From contig JAXLZZ010000004.1 in assembly GCA_046350675.1 (NCBI GenBank), positions 62,001-126,000 of the forward strand: 64,000 nucleotides of DNA, in the 5' to 3' direction. The translations under genes and the position numbers were made by a program. The notes under the pieces were generated by a model. It made no database searches. It had not been told where the DNA came from and was given only the letters and a program-made list of their open reading frames with translations. Source of the DNA: JAXLZZ01 sp046350675 (lineage in GTDB: Bacteria; Patescibacteriota; Saccharimonadia; Saccharimonadales; UBA4665). Below, piece after piece: positions 33,967 to 41,224 of the stretch (within the stretch, counting starts at the first letter, position 1; every line of letters begins with the position of its first letter).

Positions 33967-34000
33967 TGGTTCGTACAGGATTGAGCGTGCAGGTGCTTGC
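33967..34000 (+). repeat. Repeat shared with 37045-37078 (left copy)
   Basis: TGGTTCGTACAGGATTGAGC plus the next 14 bases occurs here and, with one or two changes, at 37045-37078, 3.1 kb away. Before it, GAACCA and TGGTTC bracket an inner hairpin CTTTTGC-GGA-GCAAAAG; in the other copy the inner hairpin is GCCAC-GTA-GTGGC, so pairing is kept while sequence changes. Confidence 0.75.
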
Positions 34001-34040
34001 CGCAGTATACTTTCATGCGCCACAGAAGTATAGTGAAGTT

Positions 34041-34844
34041 ATGGCTCAGAAAACCAAAAAACGGATCAGTGTCGGATCTTTAAGGGCCGGGAAGCTACAT
34101 TTGCGACCCTCCTTATTGAAGACTGTGATTTTGGCACTTCTTATCATCATAATCTTAGGAGCCATCCCTCTCCCATACACATACAAAAAAACCGCTGAAT
34201 TACCATTTAGCACCACCAACCAGAAGTCCGTCGAATTGGAGCTGGGAGATACAAAAGTTCTAGAGAAAGGCTCTAATGGTAGCATGGTGGTAGAATTCCA
34301 ATCCCTACAAAGCATATGGGGTAGACTATTTGGCCTACAGCCCGTTAAGCAAAAAGAAGTGGCCACCACATTCCCAAAAAATGCTACGAACAAAGTAGTC
34401 TTAGAGGGCACAAAAAAATATCAATACATGATCTGCTCCGACGGAACCCATAGGTACTACACGGATGACGAATTCAAAGACCCCTACACAGGATTCACGA
34501 GCAAGAGCCCTGATTACTGCAAGATGAATAACCATGGAACAAGGGTCAAACTTGCTGATACAGCAGACGGAAGTGTCAGTAGCCAAACTCCTCGCAGTTC
34601 AAGCAACAACACCCCACAATACAAAACTCAATCATCAGGAACAAAAGCTCTGCCAACAGTGAATACCAGTAGACCCACCGCCAATACACAATCCGAAAAT
34701 GATGCTGAAGCGGTGAGACAGCAACAAGAGCTAGACAGAAAACACACGGAACGTTTACGCAATATTATGAACTGCATCAACAGTCTAACGGCTCAGGGGA
34801 TGCAACGTTCTCAGGCACAAAGTAAGTGCGAGCAGTGGTTTTAG
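34041..34844 (+). CDS. Membrane-anchored G5-like domain protein
   Basis: 267 residues from ATG 34041 (MAQKTKKR); the longer open frame upstream overlaps the tRNA terminator. One membrane helix (TVILALLIIIILGAIPLPY, about 32-50) is followed by an outer domain with a G5-like pattern (TKVLEKGSNGSMVVEF) and a segment with paired Cys (YMICSDGTHRYYTDDEF and SPDYC). Then a Ser/Thr/Asn-rich linker and a charged C-terminal helix with two Cys. It is likely an envelope protein; role unknown. Confidence 0.65.
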   Translation: MAQKTKKRISVGSLRAGKLHLRPSLLKTVILALLIIIILGAIPLPYTYKKTAELPFSTTNQKSVELELGDTKVLEKGSNGSMVVEFQSLQSIWGRLFGLQPVKQKEVATTFPKNATNKVVLEGTKKYQYMICSDGTHRYYTDDEFKDPYTGFTSKSPDYCKMNNHGTRVKLADTADGSVSSQTPRSSSNNTPQYKTQSSGTKALPTVNTSRPTANTQSENDAEAVRQQQELDRKHTERLRNIMNCINSLTAQGMQRSQAQSKCEQWF

Positions 34845-34912
34845 TAAACAAGTCAAACTGTTGGAAAAATTATACGTCCAGCTCTATCGAATATATTAAG
34901 TCAGGCTTTATC

Positions 34913-35015
34913 TTGGTTATAACTTCATCCACAACCCGGAGCCAGTCCATGTTAGATGAAGTCAGAACTGTTAATTCGGTTCTGATTTTTATTTACCCTG
35001 ACTAGAATTGAAACC
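34913..35015 (+). repeat. Terminator-containing repeat element, copy 1
   Basis: Starts GGTTATAACTTC, holds CCGGAGCCA (34936-34944, identical to the tRNA-Asn 3' end), then the hairpin TCAGAAC/GTTCTGA (34962-34985) with five T, then TGACTAGAATTGAAACC. It fills the gap between the G5-like gene and fur; nothing coding is seen there. Confidence 0.65.
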
Positions 35016-35104
35016 GCTATTTCCTCACGCCATCCATTAATACGATAAGCACAGAGCAAGATACGGAACCTTACGGCACGAGTACGGTTTTATGAGTTGC
35101 TTTT

Positions 35105-35491
35105 TTACTTTGAATTACATAAATTACACAACCCTGTAATCACAATGTTTCCAGGAATCGCACAGTCAGCAATGGCCCCTTCAATTATGGGCTGAATTTT
35201 ATCTTTAATATCAGTGTCGCATAGGCGGTCACAGGCATTGCAGCTGAAATGATCATGAGGCTTTACCTGTGCGTCATAACGCACGGCGCCACGATGTGTA
35301 TTGGGTGCCAAGCCAATTTCATCTCTGCTCGCTAATCGAGCAGTTACACGATGAACTGTGGTAGCACTAAGTTCGGGAAAATCACGCTGCAAGTGATGTA
35401 ACAACTCAACATTAGTAACATGACCCAGCCTTTTTATAATATCGCGTATTGAGTTGCAATATTTAGTTTCACGATAGGTAGCTGTTTCCAT
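35105..35491 (-). CDS. Fur family transcriptional regulator
   Basis: Start ATG 35491 (METATYRETKY) is preferred over the GTG two codons earlier. About 128 residues: an N-terminal winged helix (ELLHHLQRDFPELSATTVHR), then a metal-binding dimer domain with HDHFSCNACDRLCD and a final GLCNLCNSK, giving two CxxC pairs for a structural zinc. It may respond to Fe, Mn, Zn or peroxide (Fur/Zur/PerR cannot be told apart). Divergent from the rhodanese gene with a perfect palindrome between them. Confidence 0.88.
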   Translation of the reverse strand: METATYRETKYCNSIRDIIKRLGHVTNVELLHHLQRDFPELSATTVHRVTARLASRDEIGLAPNTHRGAVRYDAQVKPHDHFSCNACDRLCDTDIKDKIQPIIEGAIADCAIPGNIVITGLCNLCNSK

Positions 35492-35518
35492 AATCACATT
35501 ATATACCGAATGTGTTGC

Positions 35519-35539
35519 TAATGTAAATCGTTTACATTA
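35519..35539. promoter_or_regulatory. Fur-family operator palindrome
   Basis: TAATGTAAA-TCG-TTTACATTA, a perfect 9-bp inverted repeat between the divergent fur and rhodanese genes, resembling Fur/Zur/PerR boxes. A weaker pair CACATT/AATGTG lies at 35495-35514. Autoregulation plus control of the rhodanese gene is the simplest reading. Confidence 0.75.
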
Positions 35540-35549
35540 TTATAGAAAG

Positions 35550-35822
35550 ATGAAAAGAGAATCTATGGACAGAATCATTGTTGATGTACGAGAACCACTG
35601 GAATACAAACTTGGCCACGTAAAGGGTGCGATTAACATTCCGCCATCTCAAATTATGGCTGGTGCTGAAAAACTTAAAGACGTGCCGAAAGATACTGAAA
35701 TAGTTTTGTATTGCGTTTCTGGAAGCCGGTCGAACGTATCAATGGGCTTTTTGCGGGATTTGGGCTTTACGAATCTAGTAAACGGAATAAATAAAGAGCA
35801 TGTCAAAGCTAAATACCTGTAA
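35550..35822 (+). CDS. Rhodanese-like protein
   Basis: 90 residues (ATG 35550; ATG 35565 is also possible). The single rhodanese domain shows DVREPLEYKLGHVKGAINIP and the active loop YCVSGSRS (Cys-x-x-Gly-x-Arg). It would carry sulfane sulfur, for example in sulfide or stress handling. The Fur-type operator lies just upstream. Confidence 0.88.
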   Translation: MKRESMDRIIVDVREPLEYKLGHVKGAINIPPSQIMAGAEKLKDVPKDTEIVLYCVSGSRSNVSMGFLRDLGFTNLVNGINKEHVKAKYL

Positions 35823-35882
35823 ACAAAAGACGCAGACACTTACAGCCATTACTTGATTTATAGCTAGATCAAGCTTGATTGC

Positions 35883-35984
35883 GGTTATAACTTCCTCTAT
35901 TGTTGTGAGACAAGCTGGAATAGACGAAGTCAGAACTGTGAAAATGGTTCTGACTTTTTGTATGCTTAGACTGGGGTTGAAACC
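35883..35984 (+). repeat. Terminator-containing repeat element, copy 2
   Basis: GGTTATAACTTCCTCTATTG start, hairpin AGTCAGAAC/GTTCTGACT (35928-35955) with a T-run, then AGACTGGGGTTGAAACC. Same order of parts as copies 1 and 3. It accounts for most of the 291-bp gap before the CCC1-like gene; nothing else is recognised there. Confidence 0.65.
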
Positions 35985-36113
35985 TTTATGGCGATGTTTA
36001 ATCTGTCATAACTGACAACCATCTGTAGCAATCGAACTCAACAGCTACTGTGCATGCTATGCTACCGGGCATCCATGCATTTAATAAACCGACCAGGATA
36101 GTTGGCGAAGAGG

Positions 36114-36602
36114 TTAAATAGAAAAAATATTGCCCGCTATTATACCTATAGCTGTTGCGATACCACCAATTAGTAGTACCTCCACGGCACTCCTAATTGG
36201 TGGAACTCTAACTATTTTACCTTTTGCATAACCGAGTACGAGTAGGCAGCTTAAGGCCGCAACAATCGCGACATCTCTTGAATAGCTCATGGGGAAAATG
36301 ATGATCGCCAAAAGTGGCACCAAGCCAGCCAGAAAGTATGCTCCGAACATTATTAAACCGCTGATTACCGGTACTCTGAATGAGTCACTTCGATCTAGCT
36401 GATGTGCGGACTTAGAGCTCAAGTATTGACCAGATCCCATCGAAAGAGCCTCGACTAATATTGTGACAACACCGGCCAATACAACCACCTGCTTATTGCC
36501 TGTACCGGTACTAATGCCAACAATAACGCCAGTAGTCGATACAAGTGCATCGTTAAACCCGAACATAGCACTTTGTAAATATTCTTTTTGGACTTTTTTC
36601 AT
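36114..36602 (-). CDS. VIT1/CCC1 family metal transporter
   Basis: 162 residues with about five membrane helices. The first segment FGFNDALVSTTGVIVGIS and the later ALSMGSGQYLSSKSAHQ match VIT1/CCC1 proteins, which move Fe(II) or Mn(II) out of the cytoplasm. The cytosolic metal-binding domain of plant VIT1 is missing, giving a shorter prokaryotic form. Its position near a Fur regulator supports a metal role. Confidence 0.85.
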   Translation of the reverse strand: MKKVQKEYLQSAMFGFNDALVSTTGVIVGISTGTGNKQVVVLAGVVTILVEALSMGSGQYLSSKSAHQLDRSDSFRVPVISGLIMFGAYFLAGLVPLLAIIIFPMSYSRDVAIVAALSCLLVLGYAKGKIVRVPPIRSAVEVLLIGGIATAIGIIAGNIFSI

Positions 36603-36649
36603 AATCTAAGTATACCCCTTTGGGTTTATATAAATGATACACTTAGGTC

Positions 36650-36901
36650 ATGAAAAATGAATTTAGCATCGATGATGCAAGGAAGATTGGCGAACAAATC
36701 GGAGTAGATTTTACTAAGTTTGATCTTGAGGAATTTCGCAAAGGATTAGCGATTGAACTAGAGCACGGATCACACGACCCAGAAACTAACGTTACCAATA
36801 GCGATCCACTTTTAACCGGCAAAATTGCTTGGGCACATCTTAAAGAAATCCCTGACTACTACACTCGTCTTGAAAAGATGGAGTCCGAGGCTGGCAGTTA
36901 A
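36650..36901 (+). CDS. DUF5661-like small protein
   Basis: 83 residues. FSIDDARKIGEQIGVDFTKF and LEHGSHDPETNV followed by GKIAWAHLKEIPDYYTRLEKM match the DUF5661 pattern seen in many Patescibacteria and in phage-like contexts. Function unknown. Divergent from the CCC1-like gene by 47 bp. Confidence 0.75.
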   Translation: MKNEFSIDDARKIGEQIGVDFTKFDLEEFRKGLAIELEHGSHDPETNVTNSDPLLTGKIAWAHLKEIPDYYTRLEKMESEAGS

Positions 36902-36941
36902 TTAGCGCCGTTCTGAAACTATAAGATCCTGCTTAATTATA

Positions 36942-37026
36942 GTTATAACTTCCTCTATTGTAGGGAGCCATATAAAATCAGTCTGCGTTTGCAGGCTGTT
37001 TTTATATCTCTGACCGGGCTTGAACC
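36942..37026 (+). repeat. Terminator-containing repeat element, copy 3
   Basis: GTTATAACTTCCTCTATTGT and GGGAGCCA (36963-36970), hairpin CAGTCTGC/GCAGGCTG (36979-36998) with five T, then TGACCGGGCTTGAACC. The hairpin arms differ from copies 1 and 2 but still pair. It opens the 594-bp gap 36902-37495, whose other contents are given in the next entries. Confidence 0.65.
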
Positions 37027-37043
37027 AGATTGCCACGTAGTGG

Positions 37044-37128
37044 CTGGTTCGTACAGGATTGAGCGTGCAGGTGCTCGCACCGAAAAGCGAAATTCGTGCA
37101 AGCGAAGCGCATCCAGTCGCCAGAGCCA
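37044..37128 (+). other. tRNA-Asn 3'-end-like sequence split by a 59-bp insert
   Basis: CTGGTTCG (37044-37051) and ATCCAGTCGCCAGAGCCA (37111-37128) match the T arm and acceptor end of tRNA-Asn with one mismatch, but 59 bases lie between them where the tRNA has one. The insert starts with the repeat also found at 33974 (TACAGGATTGAGCGTGCAGG). This could be an attachment-site remnant of integration at tRNA-Asn, or a decayed tRNA-like RNA. Confidence 0.55.
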
Positions 37129-37233
37129 GACTCAGCAGGTAAATACCCAGACCGGGGTTCCTGACCAAAAGTCAGATTTACCCCTTGAGTCAGACAAAGT
37201 ACCAATTCTTACCAAAAGGTACGAAACCGATGG

Positions 37234-37257
37234 AACCGTCCGAAAGGGCGGTTTTTT
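37234..37257 (+). terminator. Rho-independent terminator
   Basis: AACCGTCC-GAAA-GGGCGGTT (one G-T pair) followed by T residues. No gene on the plus strand ends nearby, so it may close a transcript that covers the tRNA-like sequence. From 37258 to 37495 I see only AT-rich sequence. Confidence 0.75.
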
Positions 37258-37495
37258 CGTATTTATGCATAATACTTGATTCTGATGCTGGCAAACATGT
37301 TTATAGCGCCTGGAGGGGCGAAAATGATCATCAATTATAAAGCATGATATAAAGATATATTTATAATGCAAAATCATAAATTCTCGATGTCTTATCTACC
37401 GGCACATCATAACCAAACTCTGATTTGATTCGCGTTGCGTTTGCTTGAGAAATGTATTGGTAGTCGTTTTTTCACAAGTCCTTTTGTATAAGCGC

Positions 37496-37921
37496 TTATT
37501 TCTTCCATCGCCTTACCGCCACGGTTTTGCGTCCATTGCTATCAAGCCCAGCCTCAACGCCTACCATGTAATCGACGAGATTTTTAATCTTTTCGTCGAC
37601 GAATAAACTTTTGAGGCCCGTTTTAGCCATAAAATCTATAAACTCATCAATCTCCTGTGGCTGGTAACGCATCTTTTGAAAATCAAATTGCTGGTAAAGC
37701 AGTTCACCACCTTCATAATTGACCAGGATATCAAATTTCTTCTTATTGACGGCATCTCTAACGAGAAGAGCAGGAATTGCCTTTGACTTCAGGGTGCGTG
37801 CCAACAAGTGTACGGAATTCAGCATCAAAGTCCTGTTTACCGAAATCAGGTAGTCGGCGTGTTTAGCTCTATTTCTATGGCTTTTGTATTTAAACTTTTC
37901 CCAATTAACAAAATACCCCAC
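37496..37921 (-). CDS. Hypothetical protein, possibly a restriction endonuclease remnant
   Basis: 141 residues, basic, with a C-terminal half of conserved look (QEIDEFIDFMAKTGLKSLF, LVDYMVGVEAGLDSNGRK). It lies just downstream, on the same strand, of a decayed DNA methyltransferase. This position and the shape suggest the C-terminal part of a type II restriction enzyme. That identity is inference; no catalytic motif is certain. Confidence 0.45.
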   Translation of the reverse strand: MGYFVNWEKFKYKSHRNRAKHADYLISVNRTLMLNSVHLLARTLKSKAIPALLVRDAVNKKKFDILVNYEGGELLYQQFDFQKMRYQPQEIDEFIDFMAKTGLKSLFVDEKIKNLVDYMVGVEAGLDSNGRKTVAVRRWKK

Positions 37922-38071
37922 AGGGCATTACTCAAGCTAAGGTTATTGGTGATGTATCTAAAAACTGCATCTTCACTTTCAAGCCGAGAGTATTTTATCC
38001 ATCGCCAAATTCTTCATGACTGTAATCATATCTTAAAACGTTTAATTGATAAATCGTCTCTTTTTCTATGT

Positions 38072-38816
38072 CTATGCCAATGAATCACGACCATGTTTGT
38101 GCGCTGCTAAGCCAGTCGTAGAACTGCACATGAAAGGGTCTAGTACTATGTCGCCCGGGTTAGTTGAGCTAAGCACTACGCGTTCTAGTAGCCCTAAAGG
38201 CTTTTGGGTTGGATGCTTACCGTGAACTTTTTCATGTCTTTGAGGGTGCCCAGCGACCAGCAACACCATCTGCTTGTTGGGCACTTTCATCTTATCCTCG
38301 GGCCAGTGGCCATTGCGCATTAATCGTAATTGAATGTATGTTTGGCATCTTTCGAAGGCTTTGCCCCACAAAGTGTTTCATGGCTTGCGGTAAAGTAGCG
38401 ACCACTCAGATTGGGGGCCGCGTTTGGCAACACCACGTGATATCATTTAATATTTTGTAGCCGTTTTTTACAAGTGAATAACCGCATAGATATATAGAAT
38501 GGTAAGTGCCGCTAATCCACTTAAAGCTTCCGTGCGGCAAGTATTCTTTTTAGCTCTGATATCACGAGTCAAAGAACGTTAGATCAGCATATCAAAACCT
38601 TTGCTTTTATCCGATCACCTTTATCAACTTTTATATTTTTCGCGCACACGCTGATGCCGCCATTAGAAGAAAATATGGCGGGTCTGCAAACACCATATCT
38701 ATGGATGAATTAGGTAACCCCGCGAGAGATTTCAGCACGATTTTGCAGAAATTATAAGTTGGAATATCTGGCAGATGGACGGGGTAAAATATGTTGTGCC
38801 TATGAGCTGTAGGCAC
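38072..38816 (-). pseudogene. Decayed adenine-specific DNA methyltransferase
   Basis: Fragments in different frames line up with one N6-adenine/N4-cytosine methyltransferase of the IV-TRD-I order. IDMVFADPPYFL is motif IV near 38673-38700. NGYKILNDITW, near 38440, and the following NTLWGKAFE lie in two frames with a stop between. HPTQKPLGLLERVVL and VLDPFMCSSTT (motif I, normally DPFxGSGTT) lie near 38129-38200. Frameshifts, stops and altered motif I show that it is inactive. The 38372-38630 part is not readable as protein. Confidence 0.75.
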
Positions 38817-39014
38817 ATAAACCGAGTTATACCAGGTGAGCTAACACTATTTGGTGAGACACCCGACTTGGTTGAAAAAGATGAATGTGAAGGGTGCAAG
38901 TATAGTAGGCCTTTGAAGCACAATGGTAGGTATGCAAAAGTTATGGACTGGAGCGAGAACAGAATGATTAGATTTGTTGACATAACAATGCCTGAGCAAG
39001 CCAATATTTTCTAG
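38775..39014 (+). CDS. Small hypothetical protein with four cysteines
   Basis: 79 residues, start ATG 38775, overlapping the start of the methyltransferase pseudogene on the other strand. A Cys at SCRHIN and the pair CEGCKY could bind metal. No family is recognised. Its reality depends on the overlapping region being functional. Confidence 0.4.
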   Translation: MDGVKYVVPMSCRHINRVIPGELTLFGETPDLVEKDECEGCKYSRPLKHNGRYAKVMDWSENRMIRFVDITMPEQANIF

Positions 39015-39025
39015 AAGGACTTTAA

Positions 39026-39301
39026 GTGATATATTTACGAAGCGTTTATGCTATAAAATTAGATAGTCCAATGATTGTTTATGTTGGTGGAACTGGCTTA
39101 CCTGTTGAGAAGAGATTCGAGAAACATAAGACTGGCTACAAGAGCTCAAAGCATATCAAACAGGCTAAGAACCTGGTGTTAAGACCAGATCTTTACGAAC
39201 ACCTTACAACATTTATTACAGTTAAAGAATCTAGAAAAGCCGAAGCAAGATTAGCAGATCAGCTCAGAAAAAAGGGCTGCACCGTGTTTGGCGGTCATTA
39301 A
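39026..39301 (+). CDS. GIY-YIG-like nuclease domain protein
   Basis: 91 residues from GTG 39026, with AAGGAC upstream. The core reads RSVYAIKLDSPMIVYVGGTG (GIY-YIG strands), then KRFEKHKTGYKS and a helix ESRKAEARLADQL. It is distinct from the GIY-YIG gene at 30064 and not bounded by the palindromic repeat. It sits next to a decayed restriction locus and may be a former partner nuclease. Confidence 0.65.
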   Translation: MIYLRSVYAIKLDSPMIVYVGGTGLPVEKRFEKHKTGYKSSKHIKQAKNLVLRPDLYEHLTTFITVKESRKAEARLADQLRKKGCTVFGGH

Positions 39302-39382
39302 ACAAAGTACTGGCAACTATTTTCAAGACTCTCAGAACAATGCCTACGCTCTGTTTCAAAAAGTAAAGTGTAGAACTAAACC

Positions 39383-39973
39383 ATGACAAGAAGCGCAAAA
39401 AAAGATGCCGAGCTAGAAATACTTAGAAAGGTTTTTCCGGGCAAAAAGTACACAGTCAACGAAAGACCTGATTTTATACTACACGGAGACGAAGATTTTG
39501 GCGTGGAGATAGTCGAGTATTATCCGGACGAAACCATAGCGCGCCTTCATAACCGGCCTGACTACACCAACGAAATAACCAGTAACACGTACGTTCACAA
39601 AGATGATGCCGACAAACTCGAAACAGTAATTGTAGAGTACGAGGATCCAAAAACTGGTAAATGGAAAAAGATACCCACACCCGCAGTTAGACAAGAAAAT
39701 ATGCAGATTACTGATCGTATTGCGTTGTTGATAAAGCTGATCGACAACAAATCAAAAACGCTAGAATCCTACGATACAAAATTACAAGTAATAGATCTTG
39801 TTGCACAAGATAGCCGCAATACCTTGCTTGATGGCATAAACAACAGCTTTGTGCTAAAAACTTTAGACAACCTAAGAAGGGTGGGCCGATTCAGTAACTC
39901 AGGCTTCCGAAGCATTTACGTCATACTGCCCCCTAGCAAAGATATAGCCCAACATATAGTCCAGGTTAAATAG
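39383..39973 (+). CDS. Hypothetical protein, possibly PD-(D/E)XK-like
   Basis: 196 residues. The segment NERPDFILHGDEDFGVEIVE has the P-D-x(n)-E-x-E spacing of some PD-(D/E)XK nucleases, followed by a helical C-terminal half. No close family is recognised. AT-rich, in the accessory cluster with GIY-YIG and methyltransferase remnants, so a nuclease or defence role is plausible but not shown. Confidence 0.55.
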   Translation: MTRSAKKDAELEILRKVFPGKKYTVNERPDFILHGDEDFGVEIVEYYPDETIARLHNRPDYTNEITSNTYVHKDDADKLETVIVEYEDPKTGKWKKIPTPAVRQENMQITDRIALLIKLIDNKSKTLESYDTKLQVIDLVAQDSRNTLLDGINNSFVLKTLDNLRRVGRFSNSGFRSIYVILPPSKDIAQHIVQVK

Positions 39974-40122
39974 CAGGATTATTGCACATAAAAGTATGGG
40001 ATACCTATAAAATGATAAGATAATGGGACTGTGCATGAAGACGAAACTTGTCTCAGTAAGGTATATAACTGTGTGGCTCCCTGGTTGCGCATATTATTGA
40101 GGGTGCAAGCAGAGGAGGAACA

Positions 40123-40455
40123 ATGAGCGCAACTAAGGCAAAACGGGCAAAGCAGGGGACGAAAGGAACCGGGGATTATTATCGAGTTATCGTACGGCCA
40201 AAAGAACAATTCAAATCATTTAGGACGCAAGATGTAGGCGATCCGGGTGGGCTGCAACGTGTAGCGGGTCATCGTAGCAGTGGCTCATGGGCAACACAAG
40301 CTTGGTTGATCGGCAAAGATATGGCCCATGTAAAAGACGGTAAGCTGATTGCAGATGATCCTGATGCAAAAGACCTATTGAAACACCTCGGCAGTGAACC
40401 GGTACACGACAAAGGTGATGTCTTTCACGCCAAAGACCGGAGGGCTGGTTCGTAG
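40123..40455 (+). CDS. Hypothetical basic protein
   Basis: 110 residues with a Lys-rich start, then YYRVIVRPKEQFKSFRTQDV and GSWATQAWLIGKDMAHVKDG. A strong ribosome site (GAGGAGGA) precedes the ATG. No family is named; it looks like a small single-domain protein. It may be stress-related, but nothing shows this. Confidence 0.6.
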   Translation: MSATKAKRAKQGTKGTGDYYRVIVRPKEQFKSFRTQDVGDPGGLQRVAGHRSSGSWATQAWLIGKDMAHVKDGKLIADDPDAKDLLKHLGSEPVHDKGDVFHAKDRRAGS

Positions 40456-40476
40456 TTCGAAGTTCGAAGCGGCTGG

Positions 40477-40662
40477 TTAGTCTTTGATAGCTAGGTGAGT
40501 GTCTGGTTCTGCTGCGCGGGTCATAAGTTGACCGAGGATTTCCTGGGTTTGGTGGCGGGTAGCGGCAGCGTCTTTGATGCATGTTTCAAATACAAAAGAT
40601 CCTAGTTTTGAAGGCCACTTAATCGGGTCAGAAGGGATAGTGAATAGCTCTTTATCACTCAT
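40477..40662 (-). CDS. Small hypothetical protein, probably leaderless mRNA
   Basis: 61 residues with a helical centre (FETCIKDAAATRHQTQEIL). A TTGACA, 18-bp spacer and TATAAT (40671-40676) lie upstream, with only 8 bases between -10 and ATG and no Shine-Dalgarno, so translation from a leaderless message is likely. No family recognised. Confidence 0.5.
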   Translation of the reverse strand: MSDKELFTIPSDPIKWPSKLGSFVFETCIKDAAATRHQTQEILGQLMTRAAEPDTHLAIKD

Positions 40663-40787
40663 TATTAACCATTATACCACACTATAAGCACTTTTGTCAA
40701 GTGGGTGGCGTCTTTGGGCATGAAATTACTCTTAACTTTGTAAAAATTACTGGCTCATAAACCATACGGCGGTGCTAGACTAAAAGT

Positions 40788-41147
40788 ATGAAGCGACGGG
40801 CCACCACTCTTGATGATCTAGCAACGGCGATTGTAGATCTTGGCACCATGATAAGCGGCGAGATACATGGCATTCGTGGTCAGTTGGGCGGCTTACGCCA
40901 CGATGTAGATGGACTAAAAGGTGACGTACGGATCTTGAAAGATGACGTGCAGGTCTTGAAGGGTGACGTGCAGGTCTTGAAGGGCGATGTGCAGATTTTA
41001 AAGGGAGCTGTGCAGGTCTTGAAAATTGATGTACGCGAGATGAAACATGACCTTCGAAACCATGGCCAACGCATCGACGGCCTAGAGAATGAAATGAGAG
41101 CTACACGCAATGATATCAAAGAGCTGTATGGTCTTGGAACCGCATAG
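40788..41147 (+). CDS. Coiled-coil protein with heptad repeats
   Basis: 119 residues. The middle (about 40-85) is built from tandem 7-residue units of the form VQVLKGD, encoded by near-identical 21-bp DNA repeats, as in a parallel coiled coil. Short helical ends flank it. The repeat number may vary between strains by slippage. No enzymatic domain; likely oligomeric or structural. Confidence 0.7.
   Translation: MKRRATTLDDLATAIVDLGTMISGEIHGIRGQLGGLRHDVDGLKGDVRILKDDVQVLKGDVQVLKGDVQILKGAVQVLKIDVREMKHDLRNHGQRIDGLENEMRATRNDIKELYGLGTA
40918..41035 (+). repeat. 21-bp tandem repeats within the coiled-coil gene
   Basis: Units such as GACGTGCAGGTCTTGAAGGG repeat about five times in frame with small changes. 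They encode successive heptads and could expand or contract. Confidence 0.75.
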
Positions 41148-41224
41148 AGTTACAGTGTAAGAATATTGGCACCTACGACTAATGCTAGTAGCGTAGAATG
41201 GATTCATAACTTCAGGAGGGTAGT

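Noticed and set aside
36902..37260. tmRNA (ssrA) near smpB
   Set aside because: A tRNA-like 3' end exists, but there is no matching alanine-type acceptor stem, no G-U pair and no tag reading frame.
40918..41035. CRISPR array
   Set aside because: The 21-bp repeats are contiguous, in frame with a coding sequence and lack spacers. No other CRISPR-like pattern was seen in the window.
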